From SW4 sp042466115 (GTDB lineage Bacteria; Pseudomonadota; Alphaproteobacteria; Rhodobacterales; Rhodobacteraceae), in NCBI RefSeq assembly GCF_042466115.1, contig NZ_JAXHBQ010000001.1, positions 2,232,001 through 2,296,000 on the forward strand: a stretch of DNA of 64,000 nucleotides. The letters are read 5' to 3'. Of the stretch, positions 7,290 to 16,155 are shown piece by piece (position 1 is the first letter of the stretch; each line of letters begins with the position of its first letter). The position numbers and the translations under genes were made by a program. Below the pieces are notes generated by a model. It was not told the origin of the DNA. It saw only the letters and a list, made by a program, of their open reading frames with translations, and searched no databases.

Positions 7290-8699
7290 ATGTCCCCCAA
7301 AACGCTCTATGACAAAATCTGGGATGCCCATTTGGCACACGAGGCCGATGACGGCACCTGCCTTCTGTATATCGACCGCCATCTTGTGCACGAAGTGACC
7401 AGCCCGCAGGCATTCGAGGGCCTGCGCATGACGAACCGCACCGTGCGCGCACCCGACAAAACCATCGCCGTGCCGGACCATAACGTGCCCACGACGTTGG
7501 ACCGCGCCAATGCCGAAACCATGACCGAGGATTCGCGCATTCAGGTTGCAGCACTTGATAAAAACGCCAAGGATTTCGGCATCCACTATTACCCTGTGTC
7601 CGACGTGCGGCAGGGGATCGTGCATATCGTCGGCCCCGAACAGGGCTGGACCCTGCCGGGCATGACCGTTGTGTGCGGCGATAGCCACACCGCGACCCAC
7701 GGTGCGTTCGGCGCGCTGGCCCACGGCATCGGCACATCCGAGGTCGAACACGTTCTGGCCACGCAAACCCTGATCCAGCAGAAATCGAAAAACATGAAGG
7801 TCGAAATCACCGGCAAACTTGCGCCCGGTGTCACGGCCAAGGACATCACCATGTCGGTGATCGGCGAAACCGGCACCGCTGGCGGCACCGGATATGTGAT
7901 CGAATACTGCGGTGAAGCGATCCGCGACCTGTCCATGGAAGGGCGCATGACCGTCTGTAACATGGCAATCGAAGGCGGCGCGCGCGCTGGTCTGATCGCA
8001 CCCGATGAAAAAACCTATGCCTATTGTCAGGGTCGCCCCCACGCCCCCAAAGGCGCGCAATGGGAAGCCGCGCTCGCGTGGTGGAAAACGCTTTACTCCG
8101 ATGACGATGCGCAGTGGGACAAAGTGGTTACGCTGAAGGGCGAAGACATCGCGCCATCCGTCACCTGGGGCACCTCGCCCGAGGATGTTCTGCCGATCAC
8201 GTCGGTGGTGCCCGATCCGGCCTCGTTCAAAGGCGGCAAAGTCGACGCCGCACAGCGTTCGATCGACTATATGGGCCTCAAGGCGGGTCAGAAACTCACC
8301 GACATCGAAATCGACACGGTGTTCATCGGGTCCTGCACCAACGGGCGCATCGAAGACCTGCGCGCCGCCGCTGCGATCCTCAAGGGCAAAAAGGTCAAGG
8401 ACGGGATGCGCGCGATGGTCGTGCCGGGTTCGGGCCTTGTGCGTGCACAAGCCGAAGAAGAAGGCCTTGCCGATATTTTCAAGGACGCTGGTTTTGAATG
8501 GCGCATGGCGGGCTGTTCCATGTGCCTTGCCATGAACCCCGACCAACTGGCCGAAGGCGAACGCTGCGCCTCCACGTCAAACCGCAACTTTGAGGGGCGT
8601 CAGGGCTACAAGGGCCGCACCCACCTTGTGTCGCCGGGCATGGCTGCCGCAGCTGCAATCACCGGTCGCCTGACCGATGTGCGGGAGCTGATGCAATGA
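7290..8699 (+). CDS. leuC: 3-isopropylmalate dehydratase large subunit
   Basis: 469 residues, the normal LeuC length, starting at the ATG at 7290 after GGGAGAGGA. LeuC and LeuD form isopropylmalate isomerase, which converts 2- to 3-isopropylmalate in leucine synthesis. The three cysteine ligands of the [4Fe-4S] cluster are visible: one in the GSCTNGR motif (near residue 350) and two in CSMCLAMN (near 410). The N terminus MSPKTLYDKIWDAH and HLVHEVTSPQAFEGLR are typical. The next gene overlaps its stop codon (ATGA), and leuD follows 0.6 kb later. Confidence 0.97.
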   Translation: MSPKTLYDKIWDAHLAHEADDGTCLLYIDRHLVHEVTSPQAFEGLRMTNRTVRAPDKTIAVPDHNVPTTLDRANAETMTEDSRIQVAALDKNAKDFGIHYYPVSDVRQGIVHIVGPEQGWTLPGMTVVCGDSHTATHGAFGALAHGIGTSEVEHVLATQTLIQQKSKNMKVEITGKLAPGVTAKDITMSVIGETGTAGGTGYVIEYCGEAIRDLSMEGRMTVCNMAIEGGARAGLIAPDEKTYAYCQGRPHAPKGAQWEAALAWWKTLYSDDDAQWDKVVTLKGEDIAPSVTWGTSPEDVLPITSVVPDPASFKGGKVDAAQRSIDYMGLKAGQKLTDIEIDTVFIGSCTNGRIEDLRAAAAILKGKKVKDGMRAMVVPGSGLVRAQAEEEGLADIFKDAGFEWRMAGCSMCLAMNPDQLAEGERCASTSNRNFEGRQGYKGRTHLVSPGMAAAAAITGRLTDVRELMQ

Positions 8700-9187
8700 G
8701 CATGAAACGACGCGGATTTCTGCAAATGCTTGGCGGTGCCTGCACCGCCCCCTTGATGCCATCGGTCTCGATCGCGTCAGCGACCAAGGCAGCCTACCCC
8801 GCAAGCGCGCTGCACGCCGCGATCTATCACGCACGCACCCGTGTGAATTTTTCGGTATTCGCATTGGCGCAACAACTGGGCCTGAAACTGGCCGAGGCCG
8901 AGGCCGTGATGGTCGAAATGTCCAACCGTGGCATTCTTGGCCCGCTGCAGGGCACGACCCAAAGCGGGCGCTGGGCGCGCAGCCATGTCTTGCAGCGACC
9001 GTTTGCCGATGGCGCAGCGGCACGAAAACTGGCTGACGCGCGCCGTGCAAAAGCGCGCGATGCGCAGTCGAAAACCTTTGACGAAGACGGGTCATATCTA
9101 CATGCGTTCCTGACCCATCTCTATGATCTTTGCCGCGCTCAGGGGCGCGTGCTTCACCCATCCTGCGCCAAGCTTCTGGCGCAATAA
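8696..9187 (+). CDS. Tat-signal hypothetical protein between leuC and leuD
   Basis: A 163-residue protein that starts at the ATG at 8696, overlapping the leuC stop by four bases; an ATG at 8702 is also possible. It opens with a twin-arginine motif (MKRRGFLQML) and a hydrophobic stretch ending near ASA, a Tat export signal or a lookalike. The rest (residues 35-163) is soluble, with a region resembling a winged-helix turn (FALAQQLGLKLAEAEAVMVEMSNRGIL). That fold would be odd for an exported protein, so the signal may be misleading. I do not recognise the family. Tight coupling to leuC suggests co-expression with leucine synthesis genes. Confidence 0.7.
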   Translation: MSMKRRGFLQMLGGACTAPLMPSVSIASATKAAYPASALHAAIYHARTRVNFSVFALAQQLGLKLAEAEAVMVEMSNRGILGPLQGTTQSGRWARSHVLQRPFADGAAARKLADARRAKARDAQSKTFDEDGSYLHAFLTHLYDLCRAQGRVLHPSCAKLLAQ

Positions 9188-9210
9188 CCCATACGCGACC
9201 CACACGGTTT

Positions 9211-9229
9211 CCATATGCATTCCATATGG
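9211..9229. promoter_or_regulatory. Inverted repeat CCATATG-N5-CATATGG upstream of leuD
   Basis: Perfect 7-bp arms (9211-9217 and 9223-9229) separated by CATTC lie 77 bp before the leuD ATG and 23 bp after the preceding stop. The gap also holds two copies of GTTAACG (in 9261-9290). A regulator site or separate leuD promoter is plausible, but no family consensus is recognised. Confidence 0.3.
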
Positions 9230-9305
9230 TTTCTGGGTCTTACTGCGGCGTTTACCTCTGTTAACGCGGACATCTGAAACGGTTAACGCCCGAAAGGATA
9301 CGACG

Positions 9306-9910
9306 ATGGAAAAATTCGACAAACTCTCTGGAATTGCGGCGCCAATGCCTTTGGTGAACATCGACACCGATATGATCATCCCCAAGGTGTTTCTGAAAAC
9401 GATCAAACGGTCCGGCCTTGGCGTGAACCTGTTCGACGAGATGCGCTATGATCGCCAAGGCAACGAAATCCCCGATTTCGTGCTGAACCAGCCGCAGTAT
9501 CGCGATGCGCAAATCCTTGTGGCAGGCGATAACTTTGGCTGTGGATCATCCCGTGAACACGCGCCTTGGGCCTTGCTTGATTTCGGCATCCGCTGCGTGA
9601 TTTCCACCAGCTTTGCCGACATTTTCTACAACAACTGCTTCAAGAACGGAATCCTGCCCATCGTCGTGTCCCCGAGGATCACGCCAAGCTGATGGATGAT
9701 GCGGAACGTGGTGCGAATGCGGTGATTTCGATTGATCTGGAAAGCCAGACAATCACTGGCCCCGATGGCGGCTCCATTGCCTTCGCGGTGGATGCGCACA
9801 AGAAACACTGCCTGATGAACGGCCTTGATGATATCGGCCTGACCATGGAAAAGGCCGCCTCCATTGACGCCTTCGAGGCCGAGGCAAGTGCCGCGCGCCC
9901 CTGGGTCTGA
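9306..9910 (+). pseudogene. leuD: 3-isopropylmalate dehydratase small subunit, interrupted by a one-base frameshift
   Basis: From the ATG at 9306 (GAAAGGA upstream) the sequence encodes LeuD: MEKFDKLSGIAAPMPLVNID, DTDMIIPKVFLK, then DNFGCGSSREHAPWAL, the substrate-loop hallmark. The frame is lost at about 9670-9673, after NGILPIVV, in a run of four C. Reading continues in the -1 frame with DHAKLMDDAERGANAVISID and ends at 9910. Restoring one C gives 201 residues, the normal LeuD length, so only one base is missing. As found, the first ORF would stop at 9690-9692 and the protein would lack its C-terminal third. Because leuC and leuB are intact and the site is a homopolymer, a sequencing error is as likely as a true mutation. 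Confidence 0.9.
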
Positions 9911-9922
9911 CCAAGAACCCTG

Positions 9923-9947
9923 TGCAGGCCGCTAGCTGTGGCCTGCA
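9923..9947 (+). terminator. Hairpin after leuD (possible terminator without a T tract)
   Basis: TGCAGGCC (9923-9930) pairs perfectly with GGCCTGCA (9940-9947) around a 9-base loop, starting 13 bp after the leuD stop. No T run follows, so it may be a weak terminator or a 3'-end stabilising hairpin. Confidence 0.35.
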
Positions 9948-10126
9948 TAGCCTGCTTGCCCACCGGATTTTATCGGCCTCCCTATATCTAGATGGTCGCG
10001 GGCGCGTCCACGCCACATTTGGTGCAGTCCTTAGTTCCGCTGCACAATGGTTGCAAAGTCGCACCACCTCTGCCGCAAAACCGCCCCAGATATTTCGCTA
10101 GTCTTACCAAAGACTTGTGAAGCGAA

Positions 10127-11084
10127 ATGAATCTGGGCACAAATATGGCAAATGTGAGGCATCCCGCCACAAATGAGCGGGTTCATACTGGGACAAGGGA
10201 GCGGCAAAGCATCGCCCCCGACCGGATTGAGGGTAGTAGGGCAGTGATTTCACGGCTGGCAGGCGCGATCATGCGCGCAATTCTTGTAGTGTTGCTGATC
10301 GCAACGCCGTCGGTGCTATTGGTGGATACATCAACTGACACGACGCAGATTGTTGTGCTTGTTGCCCTTCTGGCGGCCATTTTTACCGTCGTTGAATACA
10401 ACTCCGCCTATCCCAGTCTCGTCGAATTTCGGGACGCGCCGCCGTTCAACCGCGTCCGCTTTTTCGCGCTGTATGCCACGGTTTTCGCGCTGACAGTGAT
10501 TGCGCGTGGTGAAACCAGCCCGACGACGATCACGCTGTTCTTTGATGCGATCGGGTCGCGGATCGGCGATCTGATCGACTTTCCATATTCGCCTGTCCGT
10601 CTTGTGGTACTGATGATGCCCCAAGGGGCGGATGCCGCACTGATCGATTCCGTGCGCACGGCTGCGGGCCTCTCATACCTCGTGTCAATCCTGTCGCTTG
10701 CCACCTTCGTGTTGATCCTGCGCGGGACAGGCTGGCCGCGCCAGCTGGGCGGCTTCAACGTCTGGACCAATCTGCCCACGTTCGACCCGACAGCGGGTGG
10801 CGATGTGGTGGACCGTCTGAACCGTGACGGACAAGTTAACGTTATCTTCAGGATTCCTGCTGCCATTCATTATCCCAGCATTCGTGAAATTGGCCTCTGA
10901 CATGTTCAACCCCATCAGCCTCGCCAATGATCACACCCTGATTTGGACGATGACTGCATGGGCGTTCTTGCCAGCCAGTTTGTTGATGCGCGGGATCGCG
11001 ATGATGCGCGTGGCGCAGATGATCGCCGATCAGCGCGCGCGCGCCTATGCGCACGCCAAAGCCGAAGGTGCCTTGCCAGCCTGA
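10127..11084 (+). pseudogene. Conserved membrane protein, split by a frameshift near 10845-10850
   Basis: Frame 1 runs from the ATG at 10127 with membrane segments at about residues 47-62, 70-88, 105-120 and 185-200, then reaches DRLNRDGQVNVI. From there the coding signal moves to the +1 frame, giving GFLLPFIIPAFVKLA, another membrane segment (WTMTAWAFLPASLLM) and a basic tail that stops at 11084. One extra base, possibly a T in ATCTTCAGG, accounts for the shift; removing it gives 318 residues. Without repair the first frame continues to 10900 and ends in unrelated sequence. Function is unknown. The product would be a six-to-seven-helix inner-membrane protein. Confidence 0.6.
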
Positions 11085-11086
11085 TC

Positions 11087-12130
11087 TTGTGCTGGCTCGC
11101 ACTTCCAGCGATTGCCGACACCTATCGTATTGCAACCTACGCCGCCCCGCTTAGCCGTGATGGGCCGGGGTTGCTGTTGCGTGATATCACCAAGGGCGAG
11201 GACCCGCAGATCGCGGCGATCATCGCGGTGATTGCGCAAAACGCACCCGATATTCTGGTGCTGACGGATTTCGATTACGACTATGGCGGGGTGGCCCTGA
11301 CGGCCTTTGCCCAAGCGCTTGGCGATGCAGGCCACCCCATGCCCCACACATTCGCGCGCCAGCCAAATACCGGGTTTGCCACGGGGCTGGATCATGACGG
11401 TGACGGGCGGCTGGGTGATGCGCGTGACAATCAGGGATACGGGCGGTTTGCGGGCGATGGCGGCATGGCGGTGCTGTCGCGGTTTGCGATTGACGGTGAC
11501 GGCGTGCGCGACTTCTCCGATTTGCTGTGGCGCGATATTCCCGGTGCGACCCTGCCGCCAATGACGGATGATCTGCGCGCGGTGCAGCGCCTGTCGGAAA
11601 CCGCCCACTGGGTCTTGCCGATCCGCCCCGATGGAGCACCGCCCATCACCCTGCTTGCCTACAGCGCGACCGCGCCCGTGTTCGATGGCCCCGAAGACAG
11701 GAACGGGCTGCGTAACCGTGATGAATCGCGGTTCTGGCAGTTGTTTCTGGACGGTATCTGGGGGCCGCCACCGCAGGGGCGCTTTGCGATCATCGGCAAC
11801 GCCAACCTTGATCCCGTCGATGGGGAAGGATTGCGCGAAACAATGTCAGACCTGCTCACGGATCCGCGCATTCAAGACGCCAAGCCAACAAGCGCGGGTG
11901 GTGTCGCAGACGCTGACCCCAACCATAGCGGCGATCCGGCCCTTGATACGGTCGATTGGCGCAGCGACGGGCCGGGGAATTTGCGGGTCAGCTATGTGAT
12001 CCCCTCGGCGGATTGGCAGATCGTTGGGGCAGGCGTGTATTGGCCCGCCCCTGAAGATGAAATGCTACTCGGCAGCGATGGGATGGCTGCTGGCGCGCAT
12101 CGCCTTGTCTGGGTGGATGTCGGCGGGTAG
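11087..12130 (+). CDS. Secreted endonuclease/exonuclease/phosphatase (EEP) family protein
   Basis: About 347 residues. A hydrophobic N-terminal stretch (LCWLALPAIA, then D) looks like a signal peptide, followed by TYRIATYAAPLSRDGPGLLLRD. EEP features include APDILVLTDFDYD, RFAIIGNANLDPVDGEG (the N-x-D region) and a late SYVIPSADW strand. No ATG fits the frame without running deep into the upstream gene. The TTG at 11087 was chosen; a CTG at 11081 would overlap the upstream stop (CTGA) and has AAGGTG ten bases upstream. A long in-frame ATG at 10943 would overlap coding sequence by 140 bp. Its 3' end overlaps the convergent epimerase gene by 66 bp. Confidence 0.75.
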   Translation: MCWLALPAIADTYRIATYAAPLSRDGPGLLLRDITKGEDPQIAAIIAVIAQNAPDILVLTDFDYDYGGVALTAFAQALGDAGHPMPHTFARQPNTGFATGLDHDGDGRLGDARDNQGYGRFAGDGGMAVLSRFAIDGDGVRDFSDLLWRDIPGATLPPMTDDLRAVQRLSETAHWVLPIRPDGAPPITLLAYSATAPVFDGPEDRNGLRNRDESRFWQLFLDGIWGPPPQGRFAIIGNANLDPVDGEGLRETMSDLLTDPRIQDAKPTSAGGVADADPNHSGDPALDTVDWRSDGPGNLRVSYVIPSADWQIVGAGVYWPAPEDEMLLGSDGMAAGAHRLVWVDVGG

Positions 12131-12973
12131 GCCCGACAGCATGACCGTGCGCGTATCTGTCCGCCTGAAGTCCGGCAGCAGACGGTCGAATTTTTCGGCG
12201 GCAAGCCAGTGCGACATGTCCCAAAGGTAGCGCATTTCGCGCAGTTCGCGGGCAAGCTCCCACAGCGGTGACAATGCGGTCATCAACCACCAAGGAAACG
12301 GTGAAATCTTATGGTCGCGCCCGGTTGCCTGATCCAGGACCACCTTCATGTCGGCAACGCTGAACGCATGGCCCGGAAACGGGATGTCCTCGAACGTTGC
12401 AAGCGTTGCGCGCCGTTCAGCCAAGGCCACAGCCGCGCGCGCCCAATCAGGCAGGTAGCAATAGGCGTGAATGATATCGGGCGCACCCATTGCGCCGATC
12501 CTCGCCTTTTGCGGGTCGCGCAAATGCATCATGGCCATTGCATCGCCGTTGCGATTGGGGTCGATGAAGCTGCCCGCGCGCAAGATGATTGTGGGGGTGC
12601 CCGCCGCGCGATAGGCGGCTTCCATTTCGACCCGCACACGGCCTTTGCGGCTGGCGGGGTCTTGTGGCGTTTGTTCTGACAACTCTCCGCCTTTGACGCC
12701 GAAGTTATAGACGTTTCCGGGAATGATGACGGTTGCACCGCTTGCCTTGGCCGCCCCAATCACCTGCTGCGTGATTGCCGGAATGGTGTTTTCCCAATCG
12801 TGATAGGCGGGCGGGTTCAGCCCGTTGACGATCACGTCGGCGCCCATTGCGGCCTGCGTCATGTCGGTGTTGCGGTCATAGCGGCGCACGGTCCAGCCGG
12901 CGTCCCAAAATGCCTCTGCTGCGTGGCTGCCGATTTTTCCGTTCGCGCCCAGAATCAATACGGTCTGTGTCAT
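12065..12973 (-). CDS. NAD(P)-binding epimerase/NmrA-like Rossmann protein
   Basis: 302 residues. The N-terminal Rossmann fingerprint TVLILGANGKIGSHAAEAF (residues 4-22) and a mid-chain Asn/Tyr-rich region (IIPGNVYNFG) place it in the extended/atypical SDR superfamily, near NmrA and NAD-dependent epimerases. The classical catalytic YxxxK cannot be assigned, so the substrate is unknown and it may be a sensor or atypical reductase. The ATG at 12973-12971 is preceded by AAGGACCAAGCC. The gene is divergent from the LysR regulator (95-bp gap), an arrangement that often means the regulator controls the neighbour. Confidence 0.8.
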   Translation of the reverse strand: MTQTVLILGANGKIGSHAAEAFWDAGWTVRRYDRNTDMTQAAMGADVIVNGLNPPAYHDWENTIPAITQQVIGAAKASGATVIIPGNVYNFGVKGGELSEQTPQDPASRKGRVRVEMEAAYRAAGTPTIILRAGSFIDPNRNGDAMAMMHLRDPQKARIGAMGAPDIIHAYCYLPDWARAAVALAERRATLATFEDIPFPGHAFSVADMKVVLDQATGRDHKISPFPWWLMTALSPLWELARELREMRYLWDMSHWLAAEKFDRLLPDFRRTDTRTVMLSGLPADIHPDKAMRASSHPIAAE

Positions 12974-13067
12974 GGCTTGGTCCTTGTTTCAGGTTAAGAC
13001 CAGAAGATGCGCTATGCTCATGCGAATAGAAATTGCCAAAAAATGCAGATCATGTATTCATTTGTGA

Positions 13068-13964
13068 ATGGTAAACAGCATCAACGCGCTCGACTGGTCC
13101 CTTGTCCAAGCTTTTCTTGCGGTGGCGGAAACCGGCAGCCTGTCCGCTGCCGCGCGCAGCCTGAATGCCAGCCAGCCGACCCTTGGCCGCCAGATCAAGG
13201 CAATGGAAACCCAACTGGGTGCGACCCTGTTTCACCGGCAGGCGCGTGGCTTTGCCCTGACCGAAACCGGCGCGGCGCTGATTGCTCCTGCCAATGCCAT
13301 GCGTGACGCGATGATGCAGATCACCCTAACAGCCGCGGGGCGCGAGGCACGGTTGCAAGGCACAGTGCGCATTACGGCCAGCATCGCAACATCACTGTAT
13401 CACCTCCCCGCGATCATCGCCGACATCCGCATCCGCGAGCCAGACATCGCGATTGAACTGGCCCCCAGCGACGACAGTCGCAACCTGCTGTTCCGCGAGG
13501 CTGATATCGCCGTGCGCATGTATCGCCCTGAACAGCTTGATCTGGTCGCGCAGCATCTAGGAGACATCCCGCTGGGAATATTTGCGGCAAAATCGTATGT
13601 CTCGCGGCACGGCATTCCGACCGGCCCCGCAGATATCATGACCCATGAATTTGTCGGTTTTGATACGAACCCCGCAATCATTGACGGCTTTCGCGCTGCA
13701 GGCGTCCCCGTTGATCGCGATTGGTTCAAAGTGCGTTGCGATGATAATGTTGCCTATTGGAACCTGGTGCGTGGTGGATGCGGCATTGGCTTTGCACAGA
13801 TGTCGCTGGGGATGGACGATCCCGACATGGTTGAGATCGACCTTGGGTTTCCGCTGCCGCCCCTGCCGATCTGGCTGGTCGCCCACGAAGCAATGCGCCA
13901 AACCCCGCGCGTGCGCCGCGTTTGGGATATGCTGGCGGCGGGCCTGCGCCCCTTGGTCACTTGA
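13068..13964 (+). CDS. LysR-family transcriptional regulator (divergent from the epimerase)
   Basis: 298 residues. The N-terminal winged helix-turn-helix reads FLAVAETGSLSAAARSLNASQPTLGRQIKAME (about 15-46), the LTTR DNA-binding domain, followed by the linker helix. Residues about 95-290 form the periplasmic-binding-like effector domain. The ATG at 13068 has a GTG-rich upstream region but no strong Shine-Dalgarno. The 95-bp intergenic region contains ATTCA-TTTG-TGAAT at about 13056-13069, a candidate site near its own start. Divergence from the Rossmann protein gene suggests it controls that gene; the effector is unknown. Confidence 0.92.
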   Translation: MVNSINALDWSLVQAFLAVAETGSLSAAARSLNASQPTLGRQIKAMETQLGATLFHRQARGFALTETGAALIAPANAMRDAMMQITLTAAGREARLQGTVRITASIATSLYHLPAIIADIRIREPDIAIELAPSDDSRNLLFREADIAVRMYRPEQLDLVAQHLGDIPLGIFAAKSYVSRHGIPTGPADIMTHEFVGFDTNPAIIDGFRAAGVPVDRDWFKVRCDDNVAYWNLVRGGCGIGFAQMSLGMDDPDMVEIDLGFPLPPLPIWLVAHEAMRQTPRVRRVWDMLAAGLRPLVT

Positions 13965-14020
13965 TCCCGCTGGGCTGACAGGCTAGGCCAAGCCGACGCA
14001 TTCAGCCAAAGGATTCCCGC

Positions 14021-15124
14021 ATGTCGAACCCGTCCCTTCTTATTCTTGCCGGTGACGGCATCGGCCCCGAAGTCATGACCGAAGTGAAGAAGATCATCGC
14101 GTGGTTCGGTGACAAGCGGGATATGAATTTCGATGTGTCCGAAGACCTTGTTGGCGGCGCGGCATACGACAAACACGGCGTGCCGCTGCACGACGACACG
14201 ATGGCCAAAGCGCAAGAGGTTGACGCCGTTCTGCTGGGTGCCGTTGGCGGCCCCGCTTATGACAACCTTGATTTTTCCGTCAAACCCGAACGCGGTTTGC
14301 TGCGCCTGCGCAAGGAAATGGACCTGTTCGCAAACCTGCGCCCCGCGCAGTGTTTTGATGCGCTGGCCGACTTCTCCTCGCTGAAAAAGGACATCGTTGC
14401 GGGCCTTGATATCATGATCGTGCGCGAACTGACGTCCGGCGTCTATTTCGGCGAACCCCGTGGTATCCACATCGAGGACAACATGCGCGTGGGCATCAAC
14501 ACCCAACGCTATACCGAAGCCGAGATCGAGCGTGGCGCGCGCGCTGCGTTTGAACTGGCAATGAAGCGTGACAAGCGGCTGTGTTCGATGGAAAAGGCAA
14601 ACGTCATGGAAAGCGGTATCCTGTGGCGTGATGTCGTCACCGAGGTCCACACCGACTACCCGCAAGTTGAACTGTCACACATGTATGCCGATAACGGCGC
14701 AATGCAGCTTGTGCGCGCGCCCAAGCAGTTTGACGTGATCTATACCGACAACCTGTTCGGCGACATCCTGTCCGATTGCGCGGCGATGCTGACCGGATCA
14801 TTGGGTATGTTGCCCTCGGCCTCGCTGGGTTCGCCCATGGCCAATGGCCGCCCCAAGGCAATGTATGAACCCGTCCACGGGTCTGCCCCCGACATCACCG
14901 GCCAGGGCAAAGCCAACCCGATTGCCTGTATCCTCAGCTTTGCCATGGCTCTGCGTTATTCCTTTGATCAGGGGGCCGAGGCCGACCGCCTTGAGGCCGC
15001 CGTGGAAAAGGTGCTGGCTGATGGATTGCGCACCGCCGATCTGATTGGTGCCGAGGGTGTCGCCCCTGTTTCCACTACGGAAATGGGTGATGCGATTGTT
15101 GGCGCATTGACCGCCAGCCTGTAA
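14021..15124 (+). CDS. leuB: 3-isopropylmalate dehydrogenase
   Basis: 367 residues, standard LeuB length. LeuB oxidatively decarboxylates 3-isopropylmalate with NAD+, the last pathway-specific step before transamination to leucine. N-terminal LILAGDGIGPEV, the substrate/Mg2+ region around RELTSGVYFGEPR, the conserved K in MEKANVMESG, and YEPVHGSAPDITGQGKANP near 285-305 are typical. The LeuB-type GxExG-like E is seen, not the isocitrate dehydrogenase pattern. GGATT precedes the ATG by 6-7 bases. It lies 4 kb from leuD, with accessory genes in between. Confidence 0.97.
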   Translation: MSNPSLLILAGDGIGPEVMTEVKKIIAWFGDKRDMNFDVSEDLVGGAAYDKHGVPLHDDTMAKAQEVDAVLLGAVGGPAYDNLDFSVKPERGLLRLRKEMDLFANLRPAQCFDALADFSSLKKDIVAGLDIMIVRELTSGVYFGEPRGIHIEDNMRVGINTQRYTEAEIERGARAAFELAMKRDKRLCSMEKANVMESGILWRDVVTEVHTDYPQVELSHMYADNGAMQLVRAPKQFDVIYTDNLFGDILSDCAAMLTGSLGMLPSASLGSPMANGRPKAMYEPVHGSAPDITGQGKANPIACILSFAMALRYSFDQGAEADRLEAAVEKVLADGLRTADLIGAEGVAPVSTTEMGDAIVGALTASL

Positions 15125-15188
15125 GGCGCATTGACCTGTGGCGCAGATTGTCCGAAACAGTTTGCGCTAACACCCGATAGGACAGCAC

Positions 15189-16151
15189 ATGTCGCAAAAT
15201 GCAAAGGGCGCGCTTTTGGCGCTTCTGGCTTTCGCCGTTTATGCGACGGGTGATGTGGCCGTGAAGGTGCTGGGTGGGGTCTATTCGCCAATACAGGTCA
15301 TTTTCTTCAGCGGACTGTTCAGCTTTCCGTTGGCGATGTTCATGATCATGCGCGACCCGCAGCCGGGCACCTTGCTGCCTGCGCACCCGTGGTGGACCGT
15401 GTTTCGCACGCTTGCGACACTGATCACGGGCTTCAGCGCGTTTTATGCATTTTCAGTGCTGCCACTGGCGCAGACCTACACGATCCTCTTTGCCTCGCCC
15501 TTGTTGATTACCGTTCTTGCGATCCCCTTGCTGGGCGAAAAAGTGCGCCTGCGCCGCGGCCTTGCGGTGCTGGTCGGGCTTGCGGGTGTTCTGGTTGTCC
15601 TGCGCCCCGGTCAGGCAGACCTTAGCCTTGGCCACATTGCCGCGCTTGTCGCGGCCTTTGGCGGGTCGTTCGCATCGGTGATCGTGCGCAAGATCGGCGC
15701 GGATGAACGCCCGATTGTGCTGATGCTATACCCGATGGCCGCAAACTTTGTTGTGATGGGGGCGCTGCTGCCATTGGTCTATCTCCCGATGCCAATCGAA
15801 CACATTGGCCTATTGGCGTTGCTGGCAACTTTTGGCACCGCTGGCGGGTTGATCATCATCGCCGCCTACAAGGCGGGCGAGGCGGTGATCGTTGCGCCGA
15901 TGCAGTATTCGCAGATCCTGTGGGCGACGTTTTACGGCTACCTGTTCTTTGAGGAATCGATGAACTGGAACACATCCGTAGGGGCGGGCATCATCATCGC
16001 CAGCGGCCTGTATATCGTGTTGCGCGAAAGCGGTGGCACGGCCTCGCGGAACACGCCCGTGCTACGCACAAGATCACGCCCCGAGACAGGTACGAACATG
16101 CGTATCAGTCCGTTCCTGAAAATCCGGCTAGGGCGCAAGACCACCGAATAA
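15189..16151 (+). CDS. EamA/DMT-family membrane transporter
   Basis: 320 residues with about ten hydrophobic helices in two repeats, the drug/metabolite transporter fold. Repeat 1 begins near residue 7 and repeat 2 near 145. Motifs include PLAQTYTILFASPLLITVLAIPLLGE and a second copy near the C terminus (APMQYSQILWATFYGYLFFEE), both EamA hallmarks. The substrate is not predictable. A paralogous gene lies at 44879-45844. The C-terminal 35 residues after the last helix are basic and unusual. It converges with ccoS. Confidence 0.85.
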   Translation: MSQNAKGALLALLAFAVYATGDVAVKVLGGVYSPIQVIFFSGLFSFPLAMFMIMRDPQPGTLLPAHPWWTVFRTLATLITGFSAFYAFSVLPLAQTYTILFASPLLITVLAIPLLGEKVRLRRGLAVLVGLAGVLVVLRPGQADLSLGHIAALVAAFGGSFASVIVRKIGADERPIVLMLYPMAANFVVMGALLPLVYLPMPIEHIGLLALLATFGTAGGLIIIAAYKAGEAVIVAPMQYSQILWATFYGYLFFEESMNWNTSVGAGIIIASGLYIVLRESGGTASRNTPVLRTRSRPETGTNMRISPFLKIRLGRKTTE

Positions 16152-16155
16152 ACCG

